A stretch of 64,000 nt of DNA from Patiria pectinifera (GCA_029964075.1 CM057147.1:14963513-15027512); one strand, 5' to 3'; shown: positions 20,864-34,700, counted from the first letter of the stretch. A program made the numbers and translations. The notes: a model not told the origin generated them from the sequence alone.

Positions 20864-23800
20864 TCATTTCTTTCGTTGCCGTGGTCGCACCTTCTTGTAT
20901 ACAGTCTCTGGCTTGCCTTCGCACTGTGCCGCATATCTTGCCAACGTGAATAAATAATCACTCAACCTGTGCCGAGAAGATAAGAATACATGCAAGATAG
21001 GATGGGTAGATCTGAGGGGCGGGGCAATGTGATGGCCATGGGGGAGGGGCTTCACTGAACCCAGGAATTTACAGGCTGCACATAAACTTGTCAAATTTAT
21101 CCAAGCGAGTTCACAACATTTTATGTAGTTCTTACCTGTTTAAGTATTTTCCCACGTTTGGTTCGATTTCATTCTTTATCACCAAAGGAGTAATCCTGGC
21201 AAAAATGAGACAAAAAAGTAAAAGCACTTTTCCAATAAAATCATAGAAACAGCTGTGTTTAGTTGGAAAATACTGAGAGCAATAGTACCAAAAAATGGTG
21301 AAATTGATTTAACAATAGAACAAATTTACTATTTTTATCCATTTTTCCAAGTGTTCACTTTACAAAAAACAATACTCATCATTTAAAGGCTTGTACAACA
21401 ATATCTCTGCTGAAACTATCATTATAAAAAGAGTGATGTTAAATTTAGTAACAAAGTGTTCCGGGAAAAAAAACACATCAAAATGCTAACAAAGATTTTA
21501 ATTCGGTTCTGTCCTCCTGTTTCAAAAATGACAGTAAAAACTTGGGGCAATTACGTAAAATCCAACATACGTCCGACCACATGATTTTAATGTACAAGGT
21601 CATTAAAGTGGAGATGGTACATTAGTTTGGTCTGTAATTGTTTTCTACTCATTAGATGTCACGTATTAGTGATGTACATATCACATTCCCTTTTCCAACA
21701 GTAGCTCATTAAAGTGTCTGACATGTATGTCTGAATTTACAGGACTGCTCTTTGGAACTTCAGAATTGTTTTCGCTGTACCTTCTCTCTGCCCTGCGACA
21801 CACGGATCTTGCAATGTGTAGCGATGCACTGGCCTTACCACCAGACTGCAATGAAAGAAACATAAAAGAAACTTGATTGGCTAACACAAAATAGCTTATT
21901 TTGATGCAGGAGCCAATAGGGTGCAAGTAGACATCAATGTCAATACAGGTGTGTCAAAACTGCTACAAGCTACTTCTTCGAATCTTTGTTTTTGGCACTG
22001 CATGCCAGCATTCGGAATAAACTTCAACAAGCGGAATGCCTATAAAACACATACAAATTAAAGCTTGTATTTGGTATTTGGCCTTTTCTATTTAACAGGG
22101 GGCACGTGTGATATAGGAATCGTGACTCATGATCAGAGGGTCAGGGGTTCGAATCTAGCTGCTGGCAATATGTTGTGTCCTTGGGCAAGCCACTTCACCC
22201 CCACTTGCCTCTCTCCTCCCAGGAGTATAAACGGGTACCGGCATTAGCTGGGGAGAAACCTACGATGGACTAGCATCCCATTATACTCTCAATCATTTCA
22301 TGCCAGTGAAACCGGAGATAAATGCCGGCATGACGAGCCATATTGGCTTGTGACAGATTTTACTATTTAACACCAGGAAAGTTATGCAAACTAAAACTGC
22401 TATAGTACACCAATCAATACATATCCATAAGATGAAATTTGCGTCGGGGTGATGTAAATTTAATATCGGGTTTTGCCCTTCACCGACGTATAAACACTGT
22501 ATACCTCACGAGAGAAAGTTAAAAAAAACTCACTAGGTTGGGACTCGAACCCAAAAAGGAATTGCACTAGAAAGCAGGATGTCGTATTTTATCCAACTTT
22601 CACTAGGGAGGTAGCACACCGAGTATACAGCGTTTATACGTCGGTGAAGGGCAAAACCTAATGTTTACGTACAAATTACATGAGCAAGAAACAGATTTGC
22701 AAAATAGTATTTGGGAAAATGTTTTGGTAACACTTACTGGTAAGATAAAGTTCTTGAGTGGAGGTAGCTGGTTTGTATATTCATCAATCCATGTCTCTAG
22801 CGTCTCTACACACGCTCCATCAAATGCCATCACATCTGAAGTGAAAAAGGTTCCACAAAACCTTGATTAATATACAGGCCCACTTACGGCTGGATTGACC
22901 TTTAAAAAACAAAACAAAAACTTCTCAATTGTCAATTGTCCAAGAAGTTACTCAGCAATTTGCAAAGTTGGTTACGGGTACCCGATCCCATAATCTGGAA
23001 CCGGTTCCCGACATCAGCGGTCGGGTACTCGGCAACCTCGTCCCCAGGGTGTCGAGCAGTACACGCCCACCACTACCTGCTCTTTCACCCTGGTATTAGA
23101 TCATTTGCATGTGCAAGATTTTTGAACACGTATGCCAATGAGGAATAGTCTGGTGCCTGCATGTGCGTTACATTAGCATTTGTTTTTGTATGCAGTGTCT
23201 GGGGTATCGCGCCGTGAGTTATCAAAACGTGATTTTTGTGGAAGTTAAAATGTTACAATCTGGCCCGCCAATATGCAGTATCACATTTCATATTTATATG
23301 AGCAAACTGGAAAGAAAAGGAGTATTATTGAGAAGGCATGGACGTTATAATTACAATAATCGTGAAAACACGTAATGCACGTTGGAAATAACAACACCAA
23401 CTGCACGATATAAATCCATTTCTAGCAAATTGCGGTATCGAATTAGGATACAGGAAGAAAGTTTCCTATCCAGGGCTAACTATTGGAAACGAGGTTGGAA
23501 ATGAAGTAAGCACTGGGGACGAGGTTGAGTACTTGGGTGCCTGGTTCCGATGCACACCCCTAATCTCAACAGTCAGTTAACATCCACAAAGCACAAGTGA
23601 GAAATTGACGGACATTATTCAAACTTACTGAGCTGATTGGGCGATGCGAGGCTTCTGGGCGTGGCTATGTTGGAGCCAGCATCTAGCAAGAGACATTGGA
23701 TCTAAACAGGCAAAAATAAAAAAAAATTAATATAACAATTAACATAATTTAACATATACAGGGTGGTCCCAAAAAAACATAACCTCATACTTTCACTACC

Positions 23801-26657
23801 CTCAAACCACCTGTACCATGCATGGAGAATCTTTTAGAAGAATTATGATACCAAAATATCCCGATTCGGTCCAGTAGTTTTTGCTGCGGAGCCTATTTTG
23901 TGAGGCACACTTCTTTCATGTGGGTATTATTACATAACAATCCCTCTATCAATAGTATCAATTACAATATAAGTCAAATTCCCGGGCACGGTTTAGTAAT
24001 TCATCGGGACAAAAATGACCCCACCTTGCTTCACAAAATAGGCTCGAGAAAAAAACTACTAGACCAAAACGGGCGACCTTGGTTTAATTTTTCTTCTGAA
24101 AAGATTCTCCATGCATTGGCATATGTGGTTTGAGTCAAATATCAGTGCATATATGCAATATAAAAGTGGCCCATATGAACTTACTCAAATGTGGTCGCCC
24201 AAATTGTCAATTTCATTATTTTAGTGGGTGCTACCACCAGTGGAGCTTTCCAGAATGTAGGAGGAGTGATATCTTTCTTTGTTCAGAACAAACTCAGACA
24301 AAACCAACCAACCTCGTGAAGCTGTTGATCAAAGGAGAGTTTGCCATCAGCACAGAACTCCCTGGCGAGCCTGTTGCAAACAAAGACAGAAAACTGTATT
24401 AAAGAGTGCAATTTGTTGTTCATTGACCCGTCTATGTAAAAAAAAAAAAAATGCATTCTCTGCCAAGTTGTCCTTGCAGTCAAAATCAATCAAGTGACCG
24501 TTTCAACCCTTAAGAATTCCCAGCCTACATAAAGCAGGATTGACTGCCTTGGACTGCTTAAGTAACTTGATACAGCTATGCTTTGACTCCGGGTGAGTGA
24601 TAAAACAGCTGTGACCACAACTTGCCTGCTTTGTCTGTTGACCCAGTTTGACTAGACAAAGTGCTTGCTTGACATATGATCTGACTGCTGGTGACTAGCC
24701 TTTGTTGAAAGTTTAGCAGGGCAAGTGGAAGTGAATTTTGAGCGTCCATGACTGCTTAAATAGCAGGGGGGGGGGGCATTCACTGGACACAAACTAATAA
24801 TGTAGATTTTAAAGATGCGTTCCCCGTGCAATTTCTTGCAGGGCGGGTCATTTGTGCGTGAAACTAAATTGAAAGCCCTTTCTCAGAGGGGTGTAAATGC
24901 CCGTCGATGCACTAGCTGTTCTAAAACTCTACATCAAAGTCATTGAGGATGCCAGCTCACAAAAACTGTTACCTAATTTCAAGCATTACAAACTTGTTAA
25001 CGACATAAATCGCTCAAGTCTTGAGCTTTTACCCGATGGCAGATGAAAGTTCATCAGTGGCTCCTAGAGCTTCAAATATCTCGTCGTCTTTTGGCCGACG
25101 ATCACCGGCAATGGTTACAGAAGTTCCTGGACAAAAAATATGAATGAACAGTAATCAAAAAATAATTCTCTTGCAAATAAATTTGATAGAATGCAGGCAC
25201 GAGGGCCTTTGGAAATATGATATACTAATCAAAATAACAAATAATAGATTGGTTCATGACAAAGTATCGGATGTACCTTGTTTTAAATATAAACGAGGAC
25301 AACTTTCAGAAAGAGTTTTTCCCACGTGAAATGAAGTACCAGTACATGTAAATCATTTGGTCGAGATAAAAACAACCAATTGTTCATCACTGAAGATGAC
25401 ACCAAATGGTCTAGCCAAGTTTGAGCGATAGCCTATACTATTAAAAATAGTTACCTTTGTCTCCAGTTCTTGTGTAGATCTTAGGAAGTTTGACTTCTTG
25501 AGTGCTGAACTCAGAATAAAAAAATAAATAAAAGATAGGCAGAATTTAAATATTGGGCAGCGCAGTATTATTATTTATTAACATGGTGCAATTGAGTTAC
25601 AAACGGATGCCAAAAAAGGATCTGGAAATAATACGAAAACTGGAGAGTTGAACACTTGCGTATCATTTTTTATTTCTTATTGACACGGTGAGTGTTTGTT
25701 ACGCAGTCAGAATGTGAAAATAAATTTGGTAACAAGTGCTACCGTTGTGAGTAAATCTGATAGTGTGGCCTTTAGTTACGGAGGTAGTCCAGTATTTTTT
25801 ATAGGCCACACTTATGGGGCTAGGGGTACGACTATGAATGAAAATGGTCAAAAAAATATTGGTAATGTGTATGATCCTAGGACCCTACTATCGCCCGACC
25901 ATCTCCAAATGTTGGCGATCGTGTAGTGTAGGGCCTGGTCCTATTAAGGGAACAAAATCCACTTTAAAATTATTTGACCTACCAAACTAGTTGGCGACAT
26001 TCTCAATAAACAGGTATGTCATAGATAGAGGGGAGGGTTTTGATTTTTTTTAAGGGAAATTTGGGGGTAAAATGACGATCACAGCGCGGCAACAACACAC
26101 AACCCGAAAATAAAGATGGCGATCACCGCGCGATGTACCGTGAGCACGCACGGCACGCTGGATCGCAAGGCACAAACCGCGCAGGAAAATCGTGATTTCT
26201 ACCCCAAGAACATGAAGAATCTGTTCAAAATTGCAAAACAGGTGTCAATTTAAAATTGAGAAAAGTCTGCTTTTGATTGTAAAGGTGACTTTTGAGCAAT
26301 AACAAACCATTTTTTACTCTAATTTGATCAAAACAAAACAGGGGCCCTACACTTCAAGATTGCCAACAGAACAGGCCCTACATCCCCGCCTACCTGTCTA
26401 CTGCACAGCTGCAACCTGCAAGATCGCGCATTTACGCGCATAGCCTAGGCCTAGGCCTAGTATTTTTTATTCTCTAAGTTACTGTCTCTTAATGTAAACC
26501 ACTGTAACAATCACCTGCAACACATCCGCCCGTTCAACGACAGCTTAGCAATAAGTGCAGGACAACAGCATCTTGTTGACGATGGCACTAAGCACAAAAA
26601 ATGCTTTGAAACTATTCCTACTCTTCGAGCAAGACTACGGCTAATGGGCGCCGCCAT
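20864..26657 (-). CDS. MMAB: cob(I)yrinic acid a,c-diamide adenosyltransferase, mitochondrial (MMAB-like), 9 exons
   Basis: Exons in coding order: 26657-26515, 25504-25455, 25126-25033, 24370-24313, 23701-23629, 22835-22738, 21845-21781, 21195-21136, 20966-20864. The phases join to 247 residues (human 250). The family makes adenosylcobalamin in mitochondria for methylmalonyl-CoA mutase. Seen: a basic leader without acidic residues ([20 protein letters not shown]), [12 protein letters not shown] (54-65), [20 protein letters not shown] with [26 protein letters not shown] with [14 protein letters not shown], the CRRAERR nucleotide-binding motif (188-194), and [16 protein letters not shown] near the C-terminus. 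All introns are GT-AG. The start codon lies inside a YY1-type site. Introns carry a SINE, two MITEs and dispersed repeat A. Confidence 0.96.
22083..22350 (+). mobile_element. tRNA-derived SINE in MMAB intron 6
   Basis: The head has a B-box (gggttcgaatct, near 22,146). It is followed by tgtccttgggcaagccactt and ctctctcctcccaggagtat, blocks that recur in the SINE at 61,395-61,770, then agcatcccatta and atgccggcatgacgagcca. It is antisense to MMAB. Confidence 0.7.
22468..22659 (+). mobile_element. MITE with about 40-bp inverted ends and an internal tRNA-like B-box
   Basis: Left 'gggttttgcccttcaccgac' and right 'gtcggtgaagggcaaaacct' are inverted and the match continues through gtataaac-ctgtatac. 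In the middle, on the minus strand, is tgggttcgagtccca, which contains an exact pol III B-box. A right-half fragment lies at 29,200-29,290 in PIPOX intron 7. Confidence 0.7.
23757..24190 (+). mobile_element. foldback MITE in MMAB intron 4
   Basis: Left blocks (catgcatggagaatcttttagaag, split here as catgcatggag and aatcttttagaag; agtagtttttgctgcgg; agcctattttgtgaggca) reappear inverted at right (tgcttcacaaaataggct, aaaaactactaga, aagattctccatgcat). The left terminus begins 'cagggtggtcccaaaa', as in Tc1/mariner-type ends; the right terminus is degraded. Confidence 0.6.
24455..24770 (+). repeat. dispersed repeat family A, copy in MMAB intron 3
   Basis: Second copy of the 5,650-5,975 block, same strand, followed by a poly-G run. 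Noncoding. Confidence 0.7.
25914..26364 (+). mobile_element. MITE with AGTGTAGGGCC ends, copy 2
   Basis: Left ggcgatcgtgtagtgtaggg and right 'ggggccctacact' plus 'tcaagattgcc'. The interior matches 1,021-1,464 closely. It lies in MMAB intron 1, about 150 bp from exon 1. Confidence 0.75.
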
Positions 26658-26660
26658 GTT
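26650..26660 (-). promoter_or_regulatory. YY1-type site over the MMAB start codon
   Basis: On the coding strand AACATGGCGGC matches the YY1 consensus (AAnATGGCGGC) and includes the ATG. Such sites over a start codon are known in TATA-less housekeeping promoters; binding here is inference. Confidence 0.5.
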
Positions 26661-26689
26661 TGAGTGCGACCTCTCGTGCCTCCCGTCCG

Positions 26690-26956
26690 TATAAATAGCA
26701 CTTGGCGAACGTCGTTTGTCAAGCCTAGTCTTCATTTTGAGTTCGGCTCTTGGCATTTTTTTTTTGCCCTCGATCTTCTAATTCGCCTCCGATCTTTACT
26801 CATTCAGTGTATCTGATACAACTGTTTTGTTAGTTTCTCATTGGAGACTCCTCAATTGTGTTTTGTCCACACAAACATAAATTTATTTTATTTATTCCTT
26901 CGGACCTACGAGACTTCTCAATGATGAATCCCGAATCGAATCGAGGCCAAGCTTTG
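26690..26956 (+). promoter_or_regulatory. TATA box and possible divergent first exon
   Basis: TATAAATA at 26,690-26,697 on the plus strand lies 33 bp from the MMAB start and points away from it. About 230 bp downstream two in-frame ATGs (26,921) begin MMNPESNRGQAL and reach a strong donor (TTTG/GTAAGT, exon edge 26,956) in phase 0. No following exon is recognised. It could be a divergent gene start or a retroelement LTR remnant. Confidence 0.35.
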
Positions 26957-27409
26957 GTAAGTGGCCAAGGGAGGGGGGGGGGGGGGCTGCAGGCGGTGCA
27001 AACCTTGGGTATTTGATGATTGAATGTCGTGGCCTTACATATGACAAATCATATTTGTGTGACATCATTACTCATTATTACAGAACCTTATTGATTTGGG
27101 GACCGGGAAAGTAGAATTTATCAATGAAATCAGCAACAATCCATTTTTTTTATGTTGACTGAAATTAATCACCATCAGTCTAAAAACAAATGGCCGGGGG
27201 AGAAAAAACGAGTATTTCCAATTACATCTCATGACAAAGATTCTGTTTTGGTCATGATCATTTCTTTTATTAAGTATTTCGCAGAATTATACAAAATATA
27301 TCAGTATTTATATTGGACAAACAATATATTTGACAAACAAAATTGGAAGACAATTTGTTGGCGGTGCCACTTTGGTGAATTCCAAAGGTTTTAAAGTACA
27401 ACACTTGCA

Positions 27410-27605
27410 CACATAAAGACAAAACTACCAAATTATTATGCAATAGGTTACTTGACTGTAAGTGAATAATAGTCTCAAGCATCCTGTGAAATCATGGCAT
27501 CTGGTGTGTTGTTATTTTCAAGAAAAGTGGAATTTTTGCTTCAATTTCCAACCATAGTTTCTGAAAATTACACCAAAAGCAAATGTTGTATATTACCTTT
27601 AACAT
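27410..27605 (+). mobile_element. fragment of TTAA-flanked MITE family
   Basis: Inverted relative to the 58,844 and 60,251 copies: acaaaactaccaaattatta, cttgactgtaagtgaataat, catggcatctggtgtg, ending 'gcaaatgttgtatattacct'. It lies between MMAB and PIPOX. The rest of 27,000-28,752 is AT-rich with no recognised gene. Confidence 0.5.
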
Positions 27606-28752
27606 CCAAAAATTCAATATCAATTTCCATTCGTACAGAAACCGGCATCAAACAAATTACCTCTATGATGCTATTCATAACAGACATGAGCAAATCAAAT
27701 TTTGCAGTGTATTTTCATTTTGATTTAACCATGAAATCACATTTATTAACAAATCTTCATGAACATAATTTCCAAACCAATTTTTGCAATAAATGTTCCT
27801 TTACTCAAAAAAAATATATAATTTCAGGAAATACAATGCACATCTCATTCTTTTGTCAGCAAGTTCATATATACTTGAAAACTGTAATTTATTTATAATG
27901 GATTGGTTAAAAAAACACATTAAAATAATGGTCTATATCTTTTTTTTAATGCCATATTTACTTCTCGTAAACACACTTAAAATATGGAGCTATTAAAATA
28001 CTTTTGAATACAATTAAGTTTTCTATCAGCATGTTGTCTCTTTGTTGCATAAGTGAGGTATATGTAGTAAAAGAATATAATCAATAATTTGAAAATGAGC
28101 CAGAAAAATCCCCCCTCCCAAAAATTTGCGAATGCATAAATGTTTATTCAAAACAAATACCTATTTCACGAGTAGAGTTTCAAAGTCACACAAACAATTA
28201 CATTTTTTATTTGTCCAACTCACAGCATGACCAGCCCCCTCAACGCCCCCCACCCCCCACCTGGTGACGAGTTCCGCTCAGAAATAAAAAATTAAAAAAT
28301 AACAAAACTACCAAAACTGCCAAAAACCAAAATCAACTTTTGATGGCCCACCCCAATCCCCCTTAAGATCTCGCCTTCAAGTTATAAACAGGAGCAAATT
28401 TGATTCAAAGAGTCGGGGGGAAAGTGGCAAGGAAATGCCTCAGATTGAACCACATAGCGTCAAAAGCAATGCAGAGAAAGAAGAGATTCTTGAGTACAAG
28501 TACTTCAACACATGAAAACAAAAAAGTATCAGTATGAGCACGAGTACGAGTACTTCCACACCATGAACACTGGTGAATCCCCTTGGCAGAGTATTAGGGT
28601 TAATATTGCTTTCCAAATCAGGCACTAAGAGGCTGTGGCTTTGTTTTTATCATTAGCAGCCCACAGTGAGTATCCATAGCCACACACAACAATGATCATT
28701 TTGGCATGGCTCATGAATAGTTATGAATTGTTTCTTAACTGAGCTCCTAGGT

Positions 28753-31700
28753 CTACAACTTGGCCAGCGGTCCGTTGGGAAATCGACCCAGCCTGAAAGG
28801 TGAAAGGTCGTAGCTGGGCTTGGTCTGCATAGCCAGTTCACTCAGGACCTTACCCACTACGGGAGCCAGTTTGAAGCCGTGACCTGTGGGCGGGGGGAAT
28901 TTAAAAAAGAAAAGTGAAAGTAACTTTCTCAGCCGAACTGTCTCGTATATCCCTTTTAACAATTCACTTCCTGGTTGCCTGGGACACTGTAAATAGCTTT
29001 CAATAAGAAATGTTTAAGCGATGGAACTTTTCATCATTTCACAATGACAAAAAACACATTGCTCTACACTTCATTGTTTTGCTAAGTTCCATAATTCTAA
29101 ATGTGAGTTAAGCAGGGTTCGACTTTAGCGGTAGTCCGCTAGCCAAATGCTAGTCAAAACAGCGGCGGGCTAGTCAAACTGGTCCTAAGTATTTTGGTCC
29201 TTATTTTTTTTTTTTTCCAACTTTCACTCGGGAGGTAACACACTGAGTATACAGTGTTTAAAAACGTCGGTGAAGGGCAAAACCTAATTTGATTTGGTCC
29301 TAAGTAGCACGGCTGGCGAGTCAAAAATTATTGGGCTACGGCAAAGAGAAAAGGGCAGGAAGAAATAAATCATTAATTTCAGAAAGCAAACCTGTATCAA
29401 TATTTGTGTATACAGTCGAGTCTCGTTATAACAAACTCGTTCGGACCTAGCCAAACTGTTTGTTATATCAGAATTTTGTATTAAGAGGAACATCAGTCCC
29501 ATTCATTGTGCATATAAATGCACAGTCGGGACCAAGGCTTTGTGTTTGTTATAACCAGAATTTTGTATTAACAGAGTTTGTACTAACGAGAGTCGACTGT
29601 AATTTTATTAACTATTTAGGGTTGAATTATTTGATCTGTTTATCAAAAACACTGACAAGATTGCCTCGGGATACACGTTTTACATGCATGCACATTGTTG
29701 TTTATGAGAAAAACATGTGGCCTAGTGCAAATGCCCTCCAGACTCTGCCCTCTGGACTCTACTGTTAACAATCCTACAAACACCAAAACACATATTGTGG
29801 TTTTGACTTATCTGGGAGTATTAGGGTTAGGCCAAAAAAAAATAATAGTTCTGCTTCCGATTACATGCCTTTCAAAAATAGGGTCGGTCGGTCGGAAATT
29901 TGGTTTTTTTTGCCATTTTTTTTATGCAGATTTAATGGGGTATTCAATTATATACGAAGTTTTTAGCCTGAACTATTTCCATTGCACTACGAAAGCTATA
30001 CACGAAATGGCAACAAAGAGTGAATAAAAACTACCTTTAATTATTGCAAATATATTTACGTTCAATAATTTCGGAAAATAATGGAAAATTCAGGTCGTTC
30101 GCACCATATGCTCAATGCTAGTCAAGACGTGGGGAGCTGGCCAAAACTTTGAGGTGTGTGATGCGTGCGTGTGTGGCGAGCGGCCCACCATGGGCCGACA
30201 GACAGGTCAAAAATGTTGGGAAACACGCGGCGTGTATCACTCCAAATACGAGTAGTGCGATCTCAAAATGAACTCTTGAACACAGAAAATACATACACAG
30301 ACAAGCTAGATCAATTCTGTAAATTAACTTGCAAAAATGTTCTTTCTCAATCGGTGTTTTCTTGGCATTTTTACGATGTCGAATCCGACCAGTTGACAGT
30401 GGCCTGCACTGCTAGCGTGCTATCGGTCGCATAGCTATGGACTGGTTACCGCATTTTCATCATGTCTTCGAAATTGGCCCCTGCGCGGCGTGGCGGGAAC
30501 CAGTCGTCGCCACGTGATTATAGTCGCCGTGACATCGCATTGCGAAGTAGCTATATCGCGAAGCGAATTTGTAAAAATAACGGAGGTTTCTTTTGAAAAA
30601 AAGCGAATGTAAGTAAGAAAACAAATAAATACAAGCATTTTTTTTATGCAAAAGGGTTGTTGAGAGGTATTTTGTGAAGATAGAAAAGACAACAAAATTT
30701 CATTTTTATTTATTCAATCTTTTTTTTTTTTCTTTTTTTTTAATTGCCGATAAAATTTTTAGGGTCGCAGCCTAAAAATAGGGTCGGTCGGGTAACCAAA
30801 AGCAGAACTATTCTTTCTTTTTTTGCCTTCAGGCAGGGTTATGCAGAAGTATTGAAACTGTCAGTTTACAGAATTTGTTATTACATTTTCGGTACAAGAG
30901 AGGCACTTCGATACGCCTAACAACCTTTTTTTTTTTAAACAAATTCAGCGAAAGTCAAAGAACATGGAAGACACTACTCACCTGAAAAGCCACAGCCAAT
31001 GACTATATTGTGGAAGTTGGGATGGGTGTCCAGGAAAAAACTTTCGTCTGGAGTGAACTGCAAGGCGGGAAACAAAATCACCAAAAAATGTGTTTTATAT
31101 ACTGTTAGTTGGCTCCTTTCTTTAACCCTAACCGCCCTGAATCCTTCAAAATCCTCTTTGTAAAAGTGGAGGAATTTGGAGGATTGAGGTTACAAGGCAA
31201 AAGTGCGTTACTGATTTTGTAGGATGCACTTTGTCAAGGTCTTGGGCCAGACCTTATGTTGTTTTTGCTCAGCCATGCATAAATACATGTATAGGCCTGG
31301 ATTATGCTTGAAATCCTCCGTACTGCTCTAGGATGTCACTGGCCAAGCCTCAACATATTGACAGTCACTGCTGCAGGATTCAGGCAGGATTCAGGTAGTG
31401 GTCACCCCTCCACAGACCATATGCAAGAAAAAATGGAGGAATTTGCAGGATTGAGGCTATGCTATTTTTCCATGAGGCCAATTGGAGGATTTTGCAGGAT
31501 TGAGGCTACATCCTAGCAAAAAGGCCTAGGGAGGTAGGCTTAATCAAGATGCTGTGGCTATCCAATATTATAAGTATTTCATGGCTTCTGACATGTGCCC
31601 AAAGTAGAAAGAAATGGACAAATTTGGAATGGAGGCCGAGTTGGTAGGGCACAGGTAATGCATTTCATGGGCCGGATGTTCAAATCTCACTTTTGTCAAG

Positions 31701-34700
31701 TTTTCATCCTCAAGTTTGAAAGCTGCTTCATTTTTTACAATTAAATTTTTAAGTAAAATACCAGATCTTGCCAATTTCTTTCCACATATTTGGTATGGAA
31801 AGCACAATCTGTCACTTTTGTTTTTTCTTTTTTAACCCTAACTCCCTACTGTCTTTTACTAAGTACTGGACCGAGTCTGCCAAAATCCATCAATCACACT
31901 GCTTCCAATGCATGCTTTGCTTCAGGCCTCCAGGCCCAAGTCCATCATACTCCGTCAATATTTAGTTAAACCAGGCCTGCAGGACCAAGTCCCCCAAAAT
32001 CCACCAAAATGGGAGGGGGGGGGGAAGAGTGGATTTTTATGCAGTTGGGGAGGTTAGGGTGAAATGAGAAATTTATAGAAACGAAGATCTTACTGTGTAC
32101 ATGCAGGTTTCCACGACGACAGGCACATCCTCCAACCCAGGGAAATATTGTCGGGCAAACGATCGGATTTTCTCCATGTGGACGTGACGATCGGCTAACA
32201 GGACGTCTCTCTTGTCTGGGTCGCAAACCTCGTGCTCGGTGTGATCACATAGCTGCATTGACCAATCAAAACACATCTTTTACAGATTCTTAATCGTGAT
32301 TGGTTGAGACAAGGTAACAGGTGTATAAATCTTTGGGAACTTGTTACAATCGGGAGTCAACAGTCAACAATGCCGATATCTGCTGTAAGTCGTCATTTTG
32401 ACGACTTACATGAATGGTATGCACACATGATTCATTGCACTAATTGGCTTCGATTTACCCTGGATTATCTCCTTAATGCTTGAGTTGAATCCAGCAAATT
32501 AATCCTCAAATTGTATCATCACGTTTGGGGTACTGATAGAGGAGACCACGATACACACATGTATGTACATGCACAGTAACGAATTAAATGCGTGCGTGGT
32601 CCAGTATATACCACGCACGCATTGACTGCAGCAGTAGTCATTCAATAAGACGATCCCCAGAATGGACAAAGCGCATGCGTACAGCCTAGAGGGGGTACTG
32701 GTATTGATATGCTCACGATGTATATGCGATGTATGCAGTAGGACACCCTTTTTCGACACCGATGCATGCAGCGATCACGGGCCGTGCAAAACCACTTTTT
32801 ACTCGACACTTTGCCAACCCCAGAACAGGAAGTCGATGCCAATGCGTGATTTGTTGAATGCCGACTTACACAAAGGATTTTGTAATGCTTTTTATGGAAA
32901 GGGGACCGAGAGTAACACGACGACTTGAGCGAAATGGCGACTTATAAAAGCCGACTTAGAAATAAAAAATTCAATGGAAATGCATTATGGACAATCGGGA
33001 CTTTAGTCAGACGGCCGACTTGAGCAATTTGACGAGTTGTACGATGTCGGTTTAGCCGGAGATTACTGTAGATGTGGCGTGTCAGATTGGGGTAATTCCG
33101 TAAATTCGGACGTACATGTCAGACACTTTTATGAGCTGCTGTTGGGAAAGTGAATGTGATACACCTACTGAGAAGAAAATAATTGCAGACCAAACTAAGG
33201 TACACCACTACCTTAACGCCCTTGCACATGTACATCATGTGGTCGGACGTAACATGAATTTTACGGAATTGCCCATAGACAGACTTAACACAACAGAAAG
33301 ACGGATGGGACTCGAACGAACAAACCACTTCAAGCCCAGGGTACTCCTGACTAGGCAGGGCATAGGTGTGAAGTGTCCGATAGGGAGACTGAACAATAAC
33401 AAATAAACCAACCGACAGATGATGGGACTTGGACAAACAAACCTTGACAGACAGACAGACAGACAGGGTATAAAGACTGATGGGGTTTGGACAACAACAA
33501 AAAACTTCACAAGAACCAGTTACTCCTCGCTCGGATGAGTGGGGTATCAGGCTTGAACAACAAGAGACACACAGATGGGCCCAGGACAAACAAACCTTGA
33601 TAAGTCCTGGGTACTCCTCGCTGGGCACTGCATAGGTATTGTCTCCTTTAGTGTAAGCGATGACAGCAGGCATATCATCAAAGGTACCAGGCTTTTTGGG
33701 CTTCCAGTAGCACACATCTAGTCTCCAGGGCTGGGGACAAAACAAAACAATCAACAGGAATTGGTATCTCTTTGTCCTATCCGCTCCGTTCACAAGTACC
33801 CCCTCACCGGCAAAGAAAGCACAGTTGGGGGTGACCGACCGACACCATCTTGCCCGACTGCAATTTTGCCGCGACGCGCGGCCGCACCATGTACCACTGC
33901 GTGTACATAGTACAAATCACCTGGTGTACGTGCGTCACACGAGGAACGGTGCGCGTCTACCAGCTAAATGTCCCGCCCATGGGACGTCGTTGCTAGGTAA
34001 AAGAGCGCCCTCTTTTGATGACGGAGCCCTTAGGTGACCCAAAGTTCTCTGGTGTTTACAACTGTAAACCTGATTGAATAAAATCAACTTTGGCATTGGC
34101 AGTTTCCCCTGTACCTAACGGTATTATTTTTTTTCTTCACAATTAAGTGACATTTTCTGTCCTTACAGGTAACTGCATCTGTCCCCACTGGTACTTTATA
34201 GATCTTTACTGGTAACCTTATCTTTCCTCACTGGTAACCCTATTTGTCCTCAATACAACCGTTTCTGTCCTCACTTGTAACCATTTCTATACTCACTGGT
34301 AACCATTTCTGTCCTCACTGGTAACCACGTCTGTCCTCAGTGGTAACCATTTCTGTCCTCAGTGGTAACCATGTCTGTCCTCAGTGGTAACCATTTCTGT
34401 CCTACATGTAAGTGGTAACCAATTCCATCCTCAATGGTAACCACGTCTAACTTCAGTGGTAACCATTTCTGTCCTCACTGGTAACCATTTCTGTCCTCAC
34501 TGGTAACCATTGCTGTCCTCACTGGTAACCATTTCTGTCCTCACTGGTAACCATTTCTGTCCTCACAGGTAATCATATCCTCACCATTTTTGTCCTCACT
34601 GGTAACCATTTCTGTCCACACTGGTAACCATTTCTGTCCTCACTGGTAACCATTTCTGTCCTCACTGGTAACCATTTCTGTCCTCACTGGTAAACATTTC

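Noticed and set aside
26657-28752. MVK as head-to-head partner of MMAB
   Set aside because: No GHMP-kinase motif or MVK exon is readable in the interval.
33119-33793. 224-residue open frame on the minus strand
   Set aside because: It is PIPOX exon 5 read through both flanking introns; only 33,596-33,730 is coding.
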